This document shows, one piece after another, positions 1 through 10,857 of a stretch of 64,000 bases of DNA. A program made the position numbers and the translations under genes. The first letter of the stretch is position 1, and each line of letters starts with the position of its first letter. The notes beneath the pieces were generated by a model that saw only the letters and a program-made list of their open reading frames with translations, did no database searches and had not been told where the DNA came from. Origin of the DNA: Cordia subcordata (taxonomy: Eukaryota; Streptophyta; Magnoliopsida; Boraginales; Cordiaceae); the NCBI GenBank assembly GCA_028554755.1, contig JAPTOF010000002.1:11767001-11831000 (forward strand), read 5' to 3'.

Positions 1-1
1 C

Positions 2-640
2 AAAAGATTCAATGAAGCAATTTTACAAGTGCCCAACTTGGCCTACTTTGTAGCAATGGAAGCTTTTATCCGTGGGGTACGAGATGACAAACTATCCTGT
101 TCCTTGACCATGAACAAACCTACTTCATTAACCGATCTCATGGCCAAGTTAAATAAGCTTCTCCTGGTGGAGGATGTGATATTGTCAAAAAGGGAACGGG
201 AGAAAAAATGTGAGATAAAAAAGAGCAAGGGGAAGCAGAAGCAGAAGCAGAAACAGAAGCAGTAAGAGTTGTCTCAGGATTGGAGTGATTCGAAGAGGAG
301 AAGGGAAAATCTGGACATATGTAGAAGGCGTTACGATACTTACGCGTCACTAAGTGCATCTAGATTAGAGGTATTGGCAACTATGAAACGTGAGCGGGAC
401 GTCAAATAGCCCGATAAGATGAAAGGTAATCCTGCTAAGAGGAATAAGAACAAGTATTGCCATTTCCACAGTCATGGGCATACCACGAATGAATGCCAGA
501 ATTTAAAGGATGAGATTGAGTTATCAATCAGGAAAGGAAAATTGATGCAATTCATTAGGCAACAGAGTAAGGCCCCCGAAGATCGCCTGCTTAGTCCGAG
601 AAAAGGGAAGAAGGTGCTCAGCATGGTTAATATGATCTAG
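2..640 (+). pseudogene. gag fragment of the gypsy element
   Basis: The capsid-type stretch reads from base 2 (frame 2) with KRFNEAILQV and ends in a lysine/glutamine-rich tail (QKQKQKQ) at 265. Coding similarity continues in another frame at 280-640, where KYCHFHSHGHTTNEC followed by LKDEIELSIRKGKL is the typical nucleocapsid-proximal segment of plant gypsy gag. Stops at 265, 406 and 640 and frame changes show it is broken. In the family this protein forms the virus-like particle. Product identity is inferred from pattern recognition of the family. Confidence 0.8.
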
Positions 641-725
641 AGAGAGCCAGTAGGTAGAGACTCAGCCACCAAAAGGAAGATGTACATTGATCCTTGCAAT
701 TTACTTCATCGAGTAAGATGAAAGA

Positions 726-1121
726 ATGCAGGACGTCACTTTCACGGGGAAGGACCTAATCGGAATCCCAGTAAATCATGATAATCCTCTTGTCATAGCA
801 GTTACTTTGGCTAACTATGAAGGTTGCAGGATGTTAGTAGGCATTGACAGTACAGCTGATGCACTGTACTACGAGGCATTTGAGTGGTTAAAGCTGGATC
901 AAGCTGCGCTCACTCTATTAAAGCATGAATTGATTAGCTTCTCTGCTAATGAGGTGTGGGCTGAAGGAGTGGTCAACTTCTCTCTTAGCATTAGGGATGG
1001 AGACAGATATATTGACCTGCTCGCAAATTTCATGGTGGTAAATTGCCAAAGTACAATTAATGGAATCATTAGACGGGTTACCCTAAACAAGTTGAGAGCC
1101 ATAGTATTCACCTATCACTAG
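726..1121 (+). pseudogene. Retroviral-type aspartic protease region
   Basis: About 131 residues are open. The stretch GCRMLVGIDSTADALYYEAF matches the usual active-site neighbourhood of plant gypsy proteases, where the motif is normally D-S/T-G-S/A-A-D-I-L. Here the expected glycine after the catalytic Asp-Ser/Thr is missing, so the enzyme would not be expected to work. The downstream part (VNFSLSIRDGD and the final VTLNKLRAIV) aligns with the C-terminal half of these proteases. It lies directly between gag and RT, as expected for the family. Confidence 0.75.
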
Positions 1122-1302
1122 ATGATGAAGTTCCCAATCAAAGATAGAGTGACTACAATTAGAGGAAATCAACATGTCATCATAATGTGCTATGCTGCAG
1201 CATTAAAGCCAAAGGATGACCAGAAGAAGCTAGATAACATGATGGTAGAGCTGTTTAAGGACGATCCCAAGAGGGGAAGTCCAGCTGAAGAATTAGAGGC
1301 TG

Positions 1303-2330
1303 TTGAGATCGGGCAGCCTGATAGAAAAAACCTATGTCAGAGCTGAGCAGATTGAAGAAATCCGACAAGGTATCTTTGAATTCTTGTCTTTAAATTCTAA
1401 TATATATGTTTGGGATCTGGCTAATATGATAGGGATAGATCCGAAAGTCATCAAGCATCGCTTGAACATCGACCCTGCTTATAGGTCGGTTTGACAAAAA
1501 TGCCGACCATTTAGCACTGAGAAAAATCAAGCCATCCACGAACAAGTGGAAAAATTGCTAAAAATAGCCCACAATTTGGAAATAAAATACCCAACATGGA
1601 TTCCCAATGTGGTAATGATAGAAAAGGCCAACAAGAGGTGGAGACTCTGTGTAGACTTCACTAAACTAAACAAAGCATGTCCAAGGACGGCTTTCCACTA
1701 CCCAGAATTGACCAGCTAGTTAACTCGATTGCACAATTCGAGATGCTGTCATTTATGGATGCCTTTTCAGACTACAGCCAGATAAAAATGACACCAGCTG
1801 ATTAGTTGCATATCGCCTTCATCACAAATAGAAGACTATACTATTACAAAGTCATGCCTTCAGGTTGAAAAACGCCAGAGCAACATATCAACGTATGGTC
1901 AACATGACCTTCAAAGACCAAATAGATCAAAATATAGAAGTATACATCGATGACATGCTTGTCAAGAGCAAGTAGGCATCGAACCACGTGTTCGACTTAA
2001 ACGAAGCATTCCAAACAATGAGATTTAGCAACAAATTAAGCCTTGAGAAATGAGCTTTCGAAGTACAAGTGGGGAAATTCTTGGGCTTTATGGTAACACA
2101 CTAAAGGGCATAGAGGTTAACCCCGAAAAGATTGAGACCATAATCAATCTCAAGCCTCTAAAAATTGTATGCGATGTACAGTCGCTGTTCGAAAAGATTA
2201 CAGCCCTGAGTAGATTCATGTCGAGATCGGCTGATCGGTGTGCACTATTCTTCAAAATTCTTTGAAATCCAAAAAATTTCAAATGGACTCCCGAATTCCA
2301 AGAAGCATCCGGAAGGATCAAGCCCTACCT
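1303..2330 (+). pseudogene. Reverse transcriptase region
   Basis: Recognisable RT blocks are spread over two or three frames: WRLCVDFTKLNKAC at 1639-1680, FMDAFSDYSQIKM at about 1753-1790, and the catalytic box YIDDMLVKS at 1941-1969 with both aspartates present. The thumb-like part follows, with GIEVNPEKIE at about 2107. In-frame stops occur near 1494, 1803 and 1972 and there are several frame shifts, so no intact RT is encoded. The leader segment 1303-1494 (EQIEEIRQGIFEFL) is the usual linker between protease and RT in this lineage. Confidence 0.85.
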
Positions 2331-2334
2331 TACA

Positions 2335-2610
2335 ATGTCTCTAGTTCTCGCCAAACCTGAACAAAGGGAGACATTATTGTTGTATTTGTCAAACTCTAAC
2401 CTAATAGTAGCAATTGTCTTGATTAAGGACACTGAAGAAGGCCAAAGGCCAGTATACTATGTTAGTAAAATGCTAAATGGAGTAGAACTCAAGTACAGTA
2501 GCCTGGAAAAGATAGGTCTTACATTGGTAATGTTAGCCCAAAAGCTGAAGCCCTATTTCGAGGCACACCCGATCACCGTAATGACTGATCATCCTTTACG
2601 ACAAGTGTAA
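2335..2610 (+). pseudogene. RNase H (RT-connected) region
   Basis: An uninterrupted 91-residue stretch holds the plant gypsy RNase H features: LLLYLSNSNLIVAIVLI, RPVYYVSKMLNGVELKYS, the LEKIGLTLVM helix and HPITVMTDHPLRQV. It directly follows the RT region in a compatible order. A stop at 2608-2610 separates it from the next domain. Confidence 0.85.
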
Positions 2611-2749
2611 CACAAATCGGAGTTATTAGGCTGATTGCTGAAATGGTTGGATGAGCTTGGGGAATACCACATTAATTAAGAACCTCGATCAAAGCTCAAG
2701 TCTTTGCAAATTTTGTGGTAGAATGTACCCAGCCAGCGAGATAAGTGAT

Positions 2750-3240
2750 TGGAGAATGGACATTGTACGTAGATGGTGCAGCAAGTAAAATAGGTTCGAA
2801 GGCAAGTATCGTGATAAGAAAATCTAATGGAATCGAGCTGAAGTACACAATTAGTTTGAGTTTAAGATGACAAACAATGAGGCTGAGTATGAAGCATTGT
2901 TATCGAGAATACGATTGCTTGGAGAACTGGGGGCAAGAATAGTCAAGGCTTACGCTAATTCATAATTAATTGAAGGGCAGATAAATAGAACTTTTGAGGC
3001 CAAGGATGACAAGATGAAAGCTTTTTAGAAACTAGTGGCTGAAACAATTACATCATTTGACAATTTCTCGCTTCAACAGATACTAAGGCGAAGTAATGCT
3101 CAAGCCGATGCGTTGTCAAAGATAGCATCCGCTTTTAAAGAAGAGGAAGTTTTTAACATTGAGAGGCTTATGGGTTCCACAGTCAACATTTCACTCATCA
3201 ACATCAGTGATGAAACTGACTGGAGACGTCCGATAGTGTA
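2750..3240 (+). pseudogene. Second RNase H-like domain, hallmark of Tat-lineage elements
   Basis: After the first RNase H comes a second one. It begins with GEWTLYVDGAASKIGSKAS at about 2752-2808, continues through a NNEAEYEALL-type segment near 2872-2900, and ends with ILRRSNAQADALSKIASAF at about 3080-3135. The pattern of a VDGA start, an NNEAEY helix and a final R-x-x-N-x-x-AD-x-LS-x-xA is that of the archaeal-type RNase H acquired by Tat elements. Stops at about 2965 and 3027 and a frame shift break it. Its presence is what assigns the element to Tat rather than to Athila or a chromovirus. Confidence 0.75.
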
Positions 3241-4378
3241 ATATCTACAGCATGGCACCCTGCTAGACAATAATCAAGAGGCTTCGAAGATAGTGAATCA
3301 CTGCTCACGGTTCATCATCCTCGAAGATCAACTATGCAAGTGCACTATCAGGACACCATTGCTAAAGTGTGTAGGCAGTGTAGAAGGGGGTTTCATTATC
3401 AGAGAAATACATAAGGGAATGTGTGGCAATCATTTTAAAGCAAGGATCATGGCACAAAAAGTTATCCTTCAAGGATATTATTGGCCCAACATTGTGAAGA
3501 TAGGCAAACGGGTTGTTATGAAATGCAACTGATGCCATAGGAATGCCAACATCCAACACATGGCACACACTGTCCCAAGTCCAATAACAAGCCCTTAGCC
3601 CTTTTTCAAATGGCAGCTTGACATTGTCGGTCCTATGCCCGTCAGAAAGGCACAACAAACATTTACATTTATGGCTGTTGATTATTTCACAAAGTGGGTT
3701 GAAGCTAAAGCAGTGGCAACAATAACTGAAAAAGCAGCATTGAGTTTTGTTTGGAAGAATATTATATGCCAATTTCGAATACCAAGGACTATCATTACAG
3801 ATCATGGGAGGTAGTTCGATTCAAAATACTTCTAGGAACGAGCCAATGAATTGAAGATTGATATGTGCTTCTCAGTAGTAGCACATCCTCAGGAAAACGG
3901 TCAAGTGGAGGTAACAAACCGAGCCATAATAAGTGCATTAAAGACAAAACATGAGGGAGCAAAAAGATTGTGGCTAGAGGTGTTATTAGAAGTCTTGTGG
4001 GCCTATTAGACGACCATTCATAACAGTACTGGGGAAACTCTATTAAAAATGGTATATAGGTTGGAAGCAAAGGTCCCAATAGAGATCCTACCCCCGACAT
4101 TGCAGGTAAAGCACTTCATCAAAGATGAAAATGATAAGATCCTGAAAATCCAGTTGGCATTGCTCGACAAAGTACGGGAAGATACACATCTTGTGAATGA
4201 AGTGATGAAGGAAGCTCTGAAGCACCAATTATTGGGAAAGGTCAGGCTGAAGAACATCAACCTTGGAGCCATGGTACTTTTCAAGCACCATTTTGCCAAA
4301 GGCAACCTCTATAAATTTGATGAAAATTATATAAAAGAAATGGAAAGAGAAGAAAACATAGCCAATAAAAGGCTATGA
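3241..4378 (+). pseudogene. Integrase region
   Basis: The zinc-binding H-H-C-C part is visible around 3398-3545 (HKGMCGNHFKARIM, then C-N-stop-C-H). The catalytic core shows the first Asp in WQLDIVGPMP at about 3609, the second in RTIITDHG at about 3786, and the Glu in HPQENGQVEVTNRA at about 3889-3930, so the D,D,E triad is present. In-frame stops at 3531, 3811, 3832 and 4007 break the ORF. The C-terminal part (GAMVLFKHHFAKGNL) is intact to the stop at 4378. Confidence 0.85.
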
Positions 4379-4581
4379 GATACCTTAAATAAACATCGTT
4401 CCATAACATCAAACAAGGAAAAGAAAATTGTTTCATAAAAGGGGACATTCAAGTGGTAAGGCCTGTATTGTGATTAAAAATCACCATCTGGATTTAGGAA
4501 CTAACAACAGCCTACACAGCTTCTCCTGCCACTACAGCATCTTCGTTACCACCACCAGCATCAAGTACGGCATCTCCCAAC

Positions 4582-7122
4582 CTACCAGCAGCAGTATTGG
4601 GACCCATCATCGAGTGAAGGCAAAGGAATCATCTCATCAAGTACGGCCTCGTCCAGGGACTTAAAGGGGGGAGACGAATCCTGCAGCAGCAGCTCTAGGG
4701 CCTTCTGGGCTCTAGCATCAATGCCGCTCTCGTATTGAATGGCGACCTTGTCAAACAGTTGGGAGGCATATTCAGCAAAGCTTTTGTACTTTGTAATGTT
4801 GGAGTTTTTAGCACTCTGGAGCTCTCTTTCTAGTTGAGCAATATAGTGAGTGGCATCCATCCTATCTTATCGGAGGCCTTTTACTTTCTCGGCAAGCTTT
4901 TAAAGGGCCGTCCTTTGGTTGTTAATGCCGTCCCCAAGGACGCTGATCCAATCATCCCTCTTTTGTATTTCCTCCTCCTTCCCCTTTAACACCTTGGTGT
5001 GCTAGGTCCTTAAAGCCTGCAATTCCTGTGTTGAGGCGTCCGAGCATTCTCCTTGGACATCTTCAGCCTTTGAATCTTCTTTTTAAGTCACCCTATCTCA
5101 ACTGCGTTGGCCACATCCAGTGACTAGTTGATGAGTTCTTTTATTGTATGGCCTAAAAACTTAAATAGGTCCAAGACCTTCGATACAAGATCCCTCATCT
5201 AAAGCAAGAAAGGAGATAAGTAAATAAAGAAAGAAGAAGCAAAAGTAACAAATAAGTATGCAAAGACAGAGGTTGAATAGAAGGGACTTACTCTACTGTT
5301 TGTGGTGCCCGGCAAACAGAAGAGGTAGAAGGTGCGAGTAGACATAACCAGGACAGAGAAGTTCCAACCCGATACCTCTAGGTTGACCATCGAGATCTTC
5401 TATGATCCTGATTAAGTAGCAGCGACAGTCATCATCGATGATGGTAGGGCGAGGTAGAAGAAAGTGATACCCCCGTGTACGGCAGCGTAAGGACTAGGCA
5501 CCGTCCGAGCGTAAAGAATCCTTTTTACGACTTTAGAGGGGCCTCTATTCTTGGAGTCCTTAAATCCCTCCTCGACCAGTCGCTTACTCCCTTTTCTCTG
5601 CTGGGGCTGGGGCGAGGAAGGTGACCGCATTCTCGAATAATAATGCTCTGAGCGGGCTGCCTAGTTAAGGCTTCCTGCTGGCCCTAAGGAGCTACTCGAT
5701 CAGAGCGGGCACATTGGCCTTGTATGCGAGGTGCCAGAGCAACTTAACTGCCATAACATGCAACGAGTTGGCTTTGCATATTTTCTTACTATGGGGTCAA
5801 TTGCCTTCTCCTTTTTCCAGCCGCTCTTGAAAATACAAGAAAAATGATTAAGTATAAAAATACTGGATCGGCTAAAACAAAAGAAACATCAAAGGAAAAG
5901 ACTCCGACCATCGGCAATTGGCCATAGCAAAAACTCAGGGTAAAACCTAGATTTCCTGATCCTTTCGGGAGTTTGGAAATTAGAGAACAAATCCCTCCTT
6001 AAGTCCCTAAGGGCGTTATATCTCTCTTTGTCCTTACGGGTGAGTTGGGAGACTTGGTTGAGCTTCTTCCTGATCCTACAGGTGACATCCAACTCGGTTC
6101 ATTCAAGATTAACACCCCACGAGCTGGGACAATTGATGAAGATGTATTTATTATACTAGCCCTTATGGGACGAAGGGTTTTCTCTTAAGACTACTAGTTG
6201 GTTCTGGGCCGCTATATAGTACCACCCATTCTCCCAGTGTTGAGCCAATTTAAACATGTAGCAAAAAGGTTCATATATGGCTTGACCTTGTTTGCCCTTA
6301 ATTATGAGTACCATTCGATTAGGACGGTCCTACCATTCAAGTATAATTGGCTAAGGCAAAGCCCGTAGTGATTAAGATAATCTCAATGAATGCGAGGATC
6401 GGCAACCTTAGGCCCATGGCAAATAAGTTCTCATAGAATGCAATTTTGCCCTCCTCTCATATGCAGACATACTCTTCAGTGTTCGGCAACCTAACAACAT
6501 AGTTCTCGAGTACCCCTTGACAAAGAGTTATGTTGTCCAAAATGGTGGGGTCCGGCACTGGTTCCTTTACCAAAGCATTGAAGTGGGCACCTGACCTCGT
6601 GGCCATCGGGGCTTTCTCCATAGAAACATTTTCAACATCAGCATCGTCTAAACCTTTATAATTGGCTAAGACCCTAGCACTATCATCGACGTCCTCCTGA
6701 TCGGACGCCAAGGCTTCCTCCTCTTCTAATTGGCCATCTACGCCCATGTTGTGAGAATCGGTTGGTTCATTACTTTGAACCAACTTGCCCATCTCAGTGA
6801 CCTGATTATCTAAGGAAGTAATCTCTAAGTCCTTGCCCACCTCCCTAGGGGAGGCGATATAATCAGAGTTCATTGTAGATACTAGAACAGTTGGCGAAAA
6901 TCTTTTACTGGGAGAATTGAGGAAGAAATTTTCATCAAAACTTAGAGACAAAGCCTCCTCTAGAGTATTAGGGCTAGTAGGGGCAGAAGTGTCAAAAGTT
7001 CCTAGATTATCGAAAATCTCCAAAAACCCTAAAGAGACCTTAACCTTATGGTCGTCAGAATTGGACACAGACGGCAAATGGTTCTCTCTGTTATTCTTAG
7101 ACGAACTGAGAGACTTAGACAT
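4582..7122 (-). pseudogene. Antisense additional ORF of the Tat element (plant transposon-domain type)
   Basis: On the minus strand a 221-codon ORF starts at 7122 (MSKSLSSSKNNREN). After one TGA stop it continues in the same frame with EEGKIAFYENLFAMGLRLP and then ILAFIEIILITTGFALANY (6457-6335). This block matches the 'putative plant transposon / gypsy-type transposon' domain often annotated as Transposase_28. Further left, similarity to its C-terminal half continues in pieces, ending with a coiled-coil-like segment (YIAQLERELQSAKN) at 4860-4582. The minus-strand position between integrase and 3' LTR is typical of Retand-like elements. The role of the protein is unknown. The acidic region (6640-6730) is rich in Glu and Asp. 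Several stops make it a pseudogene. Confidence 0.7.
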
Positions 7123-7702
7123 TCAAAATGAAAAAAGAAAGTGGAGATAAAGGGAAGAAAGAACAGGTACACTAGAAGGAATTGGATAAGATGAAGTAAA
7201 TACAAGAGGAAAACAGCAAGATGAAAGAAGAGAACGTACCTGTGAAAAAGAGAGATACGTGTGAAGAGCTTTAAAGTGAAGAAGATGGGAGGAATAGATA
7301 AGACACCGGAGATGTCCTTGGCAGCGACTATATGTGAATACTAGAGAATGAGGTGAAGAACTTCGAAAGATAGAGAGAAATTTCTAAAGCACAAGAGAAA
7401 GCTAAAAGCCAGAAAATGAGAATAAAAGGAGTAAAATCGTATTTATACCTCAAAATAAAAATGTTTGGAATTCAAAAATGGTGCCAAAATGCTAGTTTGG
7501 CGAAGGGCCTCGTCTATGGTGGCAGCCCTGTCGCGTGTTTCCAAGAAACGCTATTATCGTAGACAGGTGCGTTAGTTCGCGCAATTCACGCATGCACTGG
7601 AAAACAAGATATTTTATTGCCACATGCTAGAGGCCCAGAAGCCTAAGTACAGGACCATATGATTGGGAAGCATTTGGTGACATCCCGATGCAGCATGTCC
7701 CT

Positions 7703-7712
7703 AAATGGGGGC
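7703..7712 (+). other. Polypurine tract of the gypsy element
   Basis: The run aaatgggggc lies just before the LTR start TGATACAGG at 7716. Position and composition fit the plus-strand primer of an LTR retrotransposon. Confidence 0.6.
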
Positions 7713-7715
7713 TAA

Positions 7716-8470
7716 TGATACAGGATCGGGCAATGCCCCGATCTTATCAGGATTTCCTTGATAAGGTCTCCCTTGAGTAATGCTGATTGACCTTCCATAA
7801 ACAACCCCCTGATCAAGCCTACAAGGTGATAAGAGAGAAAATGATTTTTGTATATTCATTGTATTATTGAATGAGTACAATTAGTTAGCTATTTATAGCT
7901 GAGTACAGGATAGTTAGTTAGGAGTACATGTCAGCATCTATTGTAACTGACTTCAATTACATCACATGCTCTGTTATGGGGAAAAAAGATGAATCAGGAC
8001 CTTGCCTGCTCTTGATACCATGATAAGAGAGAAAATGATTTTTGTATATTCATTGTATTTTTGAATGAGTACAATTAGTTAGCTATTTATAGCTGAGTGC
8101 AGAATAGTTAGTTAGGAGTACATGTCAACATCTATTGTAACTAACTTCAATTACATCACATGCTCTGTTATGGTAACTGCCTAACTATATAACTAACTAT
8201 CTCTAACACAAGGCTTAATGACTAGTCGTATAAATAAGATAAGGAGACACGTGTCATTCCCCCCAAACTATAAATAGGACCCCTTGGTTCCAAATAACGT
8301 AACTCATTCATTCTCACTCATTCGCTTCCTAAAACTTACTCTAAAAGGCAAAACACTTACTTAGGCATCGGAGGCCTTTTGGACAGTACCACACTGGTGC
8401 CTAGTTCTTTCTATTTTGTAGGTTGAATCCAACGGGGCAAGCTTGGGAAGAGATTATCTGGTTCTTTGCA
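7716..8470 (+). repeat. 3' LTR of the gypsy element, interrupted by a nested copia-type element
   Basis: It starts TGATACAGG after the polypurine tract and ends near ...GGTTCTTTGCA at 8470. Without the inserted 7827-8213 segment it would be about 370 bp. An inverted pair GATCGGGCA/TGCCCCGATC lies at its left end. A TATA box (TATAAATA, 8269-8276) precedes a pyrimidine-rich stretch of the kind expected at the transcript start. The 3' boundary is inferred from the TG...CA rule because the 5' LTR is not in the window. Confidence 0.65.
7827..8208 (-). mobile_element. Internally deleted copia-type LTR element nested in the gypsy LTR
   Basis: Two direct repeats, 7827-7979 and 8021-8208, match over 153 bp with few differences. 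In minus orientation the right copy is a complete LTR of 188 bp: it begins TGTTAGAG, holds a TATAAATAG box (8082-8091 reversed), and ends TTATCA. It is followed at once by TGGTATCAAGAGCAGG (8020-8005), which closely matches the initiator-Met tRNA primer-binding site. Only about 41 bp of internal sequence remain, and the other LTR lacks its first 35 bp, so the deletion removed the internal region, the polypurine tract and the LTR start together. The flanks carry a 5-bp duplication, CAAGG (7822-7826 and 8209-8213). Confidence 0.85.
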
Positions 8471-9837
8471 GGATCAAGTCTATAATATTTTAAGGACATA
8501 GTCAAATTAGCCCGTAAACATAGTCAAAGTTTTCATTACTTTAATATATTTATATTAGTCCTTAATATTTCGCAATATATTCGAATTAGTCCTATTATAT
8601 AATATAATATTATAGAATATAGATTTTAGAGATTTAGTACATTAACAAATGAGGAAAGTATGTTATAAGTACTGGGTTTTCCCTTAAGTTAGTCCTTGTT
8701 ATTTTTAAATATTCAAATAAGAATAACGGCACAAAAGTCACTACAAAAAATGAAATGATATTTAATATTTCTTCTGTATGTTAATTTAAGAGGCTTTAGG
8801 AGATACCATATAATTTTTAATTATTTTTTTGTTTTATTTCTATTAAATAGTCTTTAATACTAATGAGTCTATGTAATCACTACAAGTCAAATGGTTGAGG
8901 CATGTCATTGAATTATTCAAGTGAATATTAATAGTTATAATTGATTTTTTAATGTAATGACATCATATTCATAGGATATTTCAATTAAAAAAACTAAAAA
9001 AGCATAAGAATTAATTTTTATAGATATTTATGAATAATAAAGACCATACGAAAACCTAAAAACACACAAAAAATCACATCTATAAATATTTAGAAAACTA
9101 AAAAAAAAAAACAAAAAGTCTAAAAAAGTCCGTGCAATGCACGGGATATGATGAAATGACTAATATTGTTTAAAGTTCTTATGAATAGAATTCAAAGACA
9201 CATGTCACGTAAGCTCCTACTGAGAGAATATAAGCTAAATTTTTTACTCTTGCAAATGGTAATATGTAAGATGAAAAAGACAATTAAATTCAAAGGCATA
9301 AATTATGTTATAAGCCCCTAAATGTTTTTTTTTTGCTCCAATTAAGCTCATCTTATTTTAGAAATTTCAAATTAATTCATAATATTTTAATACATAGTCA
9401 AATTAGTCTGTAAATAATTGCATCAGTTTTTATTATTTAAAAAAAAATTATTGATCCTTTATATTTTACAAAATTATCAAATTATGTTAATGCAAATATG
9501 AGTAAAATAATGAGGACTTTTAAACTGTTTAAATTAATCTATAATATTTTAAGGACATAATCAAATTAGCCCGTAAATATAGTCAAAGTTTTCATTATCT
9601 AAATATATTTATATTAGTTCTTAATATTTCACAACTTATTCGAATTAGTCCTATTATAGTAGTAGTAGCAGCAAATTATACTTCATCAAAATTTAAAAGG
9701 CTTTAGGAGATGCCATGTCATCTTTAAATTATTTTTTTTGTTTATTTCTATTAAATAGTCTTCAATACTAACAAATTTATATAATCACAACAAATCCCCA
9801 TTGTTTCCTTTTATATTTAGTCTTTATTATTGCAAAG
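8471..9837. repeat. Non-coding stretch with a diverged duplicated repeat
   Basis: No gene is seen. A segment at about 8478-8600 (with ATTTTAAGGACATAGTC and AAATTAGCCCGTAAA) recurs at about 9540-9660. A second pair shares GGCTTTAGGAGAT (about 8790-8885 and 9700-9795). A weaker third copy lies near 9375-9440. The two main copies are in the same orientation, and the left one carries about 130 bp that the right one lacks. At 9128-9145 there is a small palindrome (CCGTGCAATGCACGGG) resembling the 3' hairpin of Helitrons, without a clear CTAG end. Confidence 0.5.
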
Positions 9838-10857
9838 AATAATACTAAATGTCACCCTATTTTCACCTTCTATTTGGCATGCTTAGTTGACATGCCGACT
9901 AAGCTTTTTTTTTTTAAAATCTTATTCCTTTAATATTTTTTCATCCTTCTTTATTTCCTTTCCTTTTTTCCTCTTTTTTTATTTCTTTTTTCCTTTCCCT
10001 AAATTGAGGTTTCCTCTGATCCTTTATTTTCTTTCTCTTTTTTATTTATCCATACTAGTTTATGTCATTTTCTATTTGGTGTTGCTTATGGTTCAATTCT
10101 TATAAGGCAACATCCCAATTGCATTATTAAATCTGACCAAAAAAAAAATCACATATTAAATATGTGGAAGTTTAAAAAAAATTGATTGCACCTATTCCTA
10201 ATTGGGTTATTACTACAAGTCATTATTATTATTCCTTTATTTTCAACCAAAAAATATTATTACCCCTCTATTCAGTATTATTCATGATCCACTTTCATGT
10301 GGAAGATAACTCGTTATTTTTTGAAAACATATAATATTTTTTTTCATATACAATCTAATACAAGATGCAAAATTTTAATAATCCAAAGCTTTGTTTTTTT
10401 TTTTATAAAATATTTACTAGAAAATATTTTTGATTTCTTTATATTTGGTAATACTTAAAAGTTTGTCAATCGAAAAATATTTTTAATCAATAGAAATTTT
10501 AATAAAAAATGGAGGAAGAAATTTGTAGAATTTTAGCTAATCAAGAAAATGAAAACTTTTTTCAACTTTCTATTTCTCTCATCCTTTACCCTACCCCCTA
10601 TCCTCCCCCTCCCCTTCCCTCCTTCCCTCCTTCCCCATGTCCATCCCCAAACTAAAGCTCTAGTTTTTCCATATCATCTTGAAAATACAAAGGGTAATGT
10701 ATTTAAAGGCAAGAAAAAGGAAAGGAAATAAAGAAAAGAAAAAAAAAGAAAAGAGTGAGAAAAACAAAAAAGAGGGATCCAAAAAAGCTTAGTTGGCATG
10801 CCAAGCAGAAGATGAAATAAGGTGATGAAAGTAGCGTGACGTTTTGTATTACTCGGT
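9838..10857. mobile_element. Non-autonomous DNA transposon with about 75-bp terminal inverted repeats
   Basis: The left end (about 9838-9912, containing GTCACCCTATTTTCACC and GACATGCCGACTAAGCTTTT) is matched by the reverse complement of the right end (about 10785-10857, containing GGCATGCCAACTAAGC and CGTCACGCTA). Between them the sequence is strongly strand-biased: pyrimidine-rich on the left part and purine-rich near 10700-10780. No transposase is encoded. The TIR length and lack of coding suggest a MULE-type non-autonomous element, but I could not define the target-site duplication. Confidence 0.55.

Larger units (their letters stand above)
1..8470 (+). mobile_element. Ty3/gypsy (Tat-lineage) LTR retrotransposon, 5' end outside the window, decayed
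   Basis: Domains run gag, protease, RT, RNase H, second RNase H, integrase on +, then a long ORF on -, then a polypurine tract (7703-7712) and an LTR. The order PR-RT-RH-INT is Ty3/gypsy. The additional RNase H between RH and INT, together with an antisense ORF between INT and the 3' LTR, is known for the Tat/Retand branch. Reading frames are cut by many stops and shifts, several of which fit C-to-T decay, so the copy is dead. The 5' LTR, primer-binding site and start of gag lie left of the window, so neither a target-site duplication nor an LTR-LTR age can be read here. A second element is nested in its 3' LTR. Confidence 0.9.

Noticed and set aside
7827..8208. True TRIM family member
   Set aside because: The missing start of one LTR and the lack of a polypurine tract fit a deletion of a larger copia element better than a native TRIM, although a copy-number search is needed to settle it.
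8585..8620. Helitron 5' end suggested by minus-strand TCTATATTCTATAATATT
   Set aside because: No matching 3' hairpin and CTAG lie to the left; the sequence is simple AT-rich DNA inside a duplicated repeat.
9128..9145. Helitron 3' end suggested by CCGTGCAATGCACGGG
   Set aside because: The hairpin is good, but the following bases do not give a CTRR end at the right distance and no 5' end was found, so it is only mentioned as similarity.
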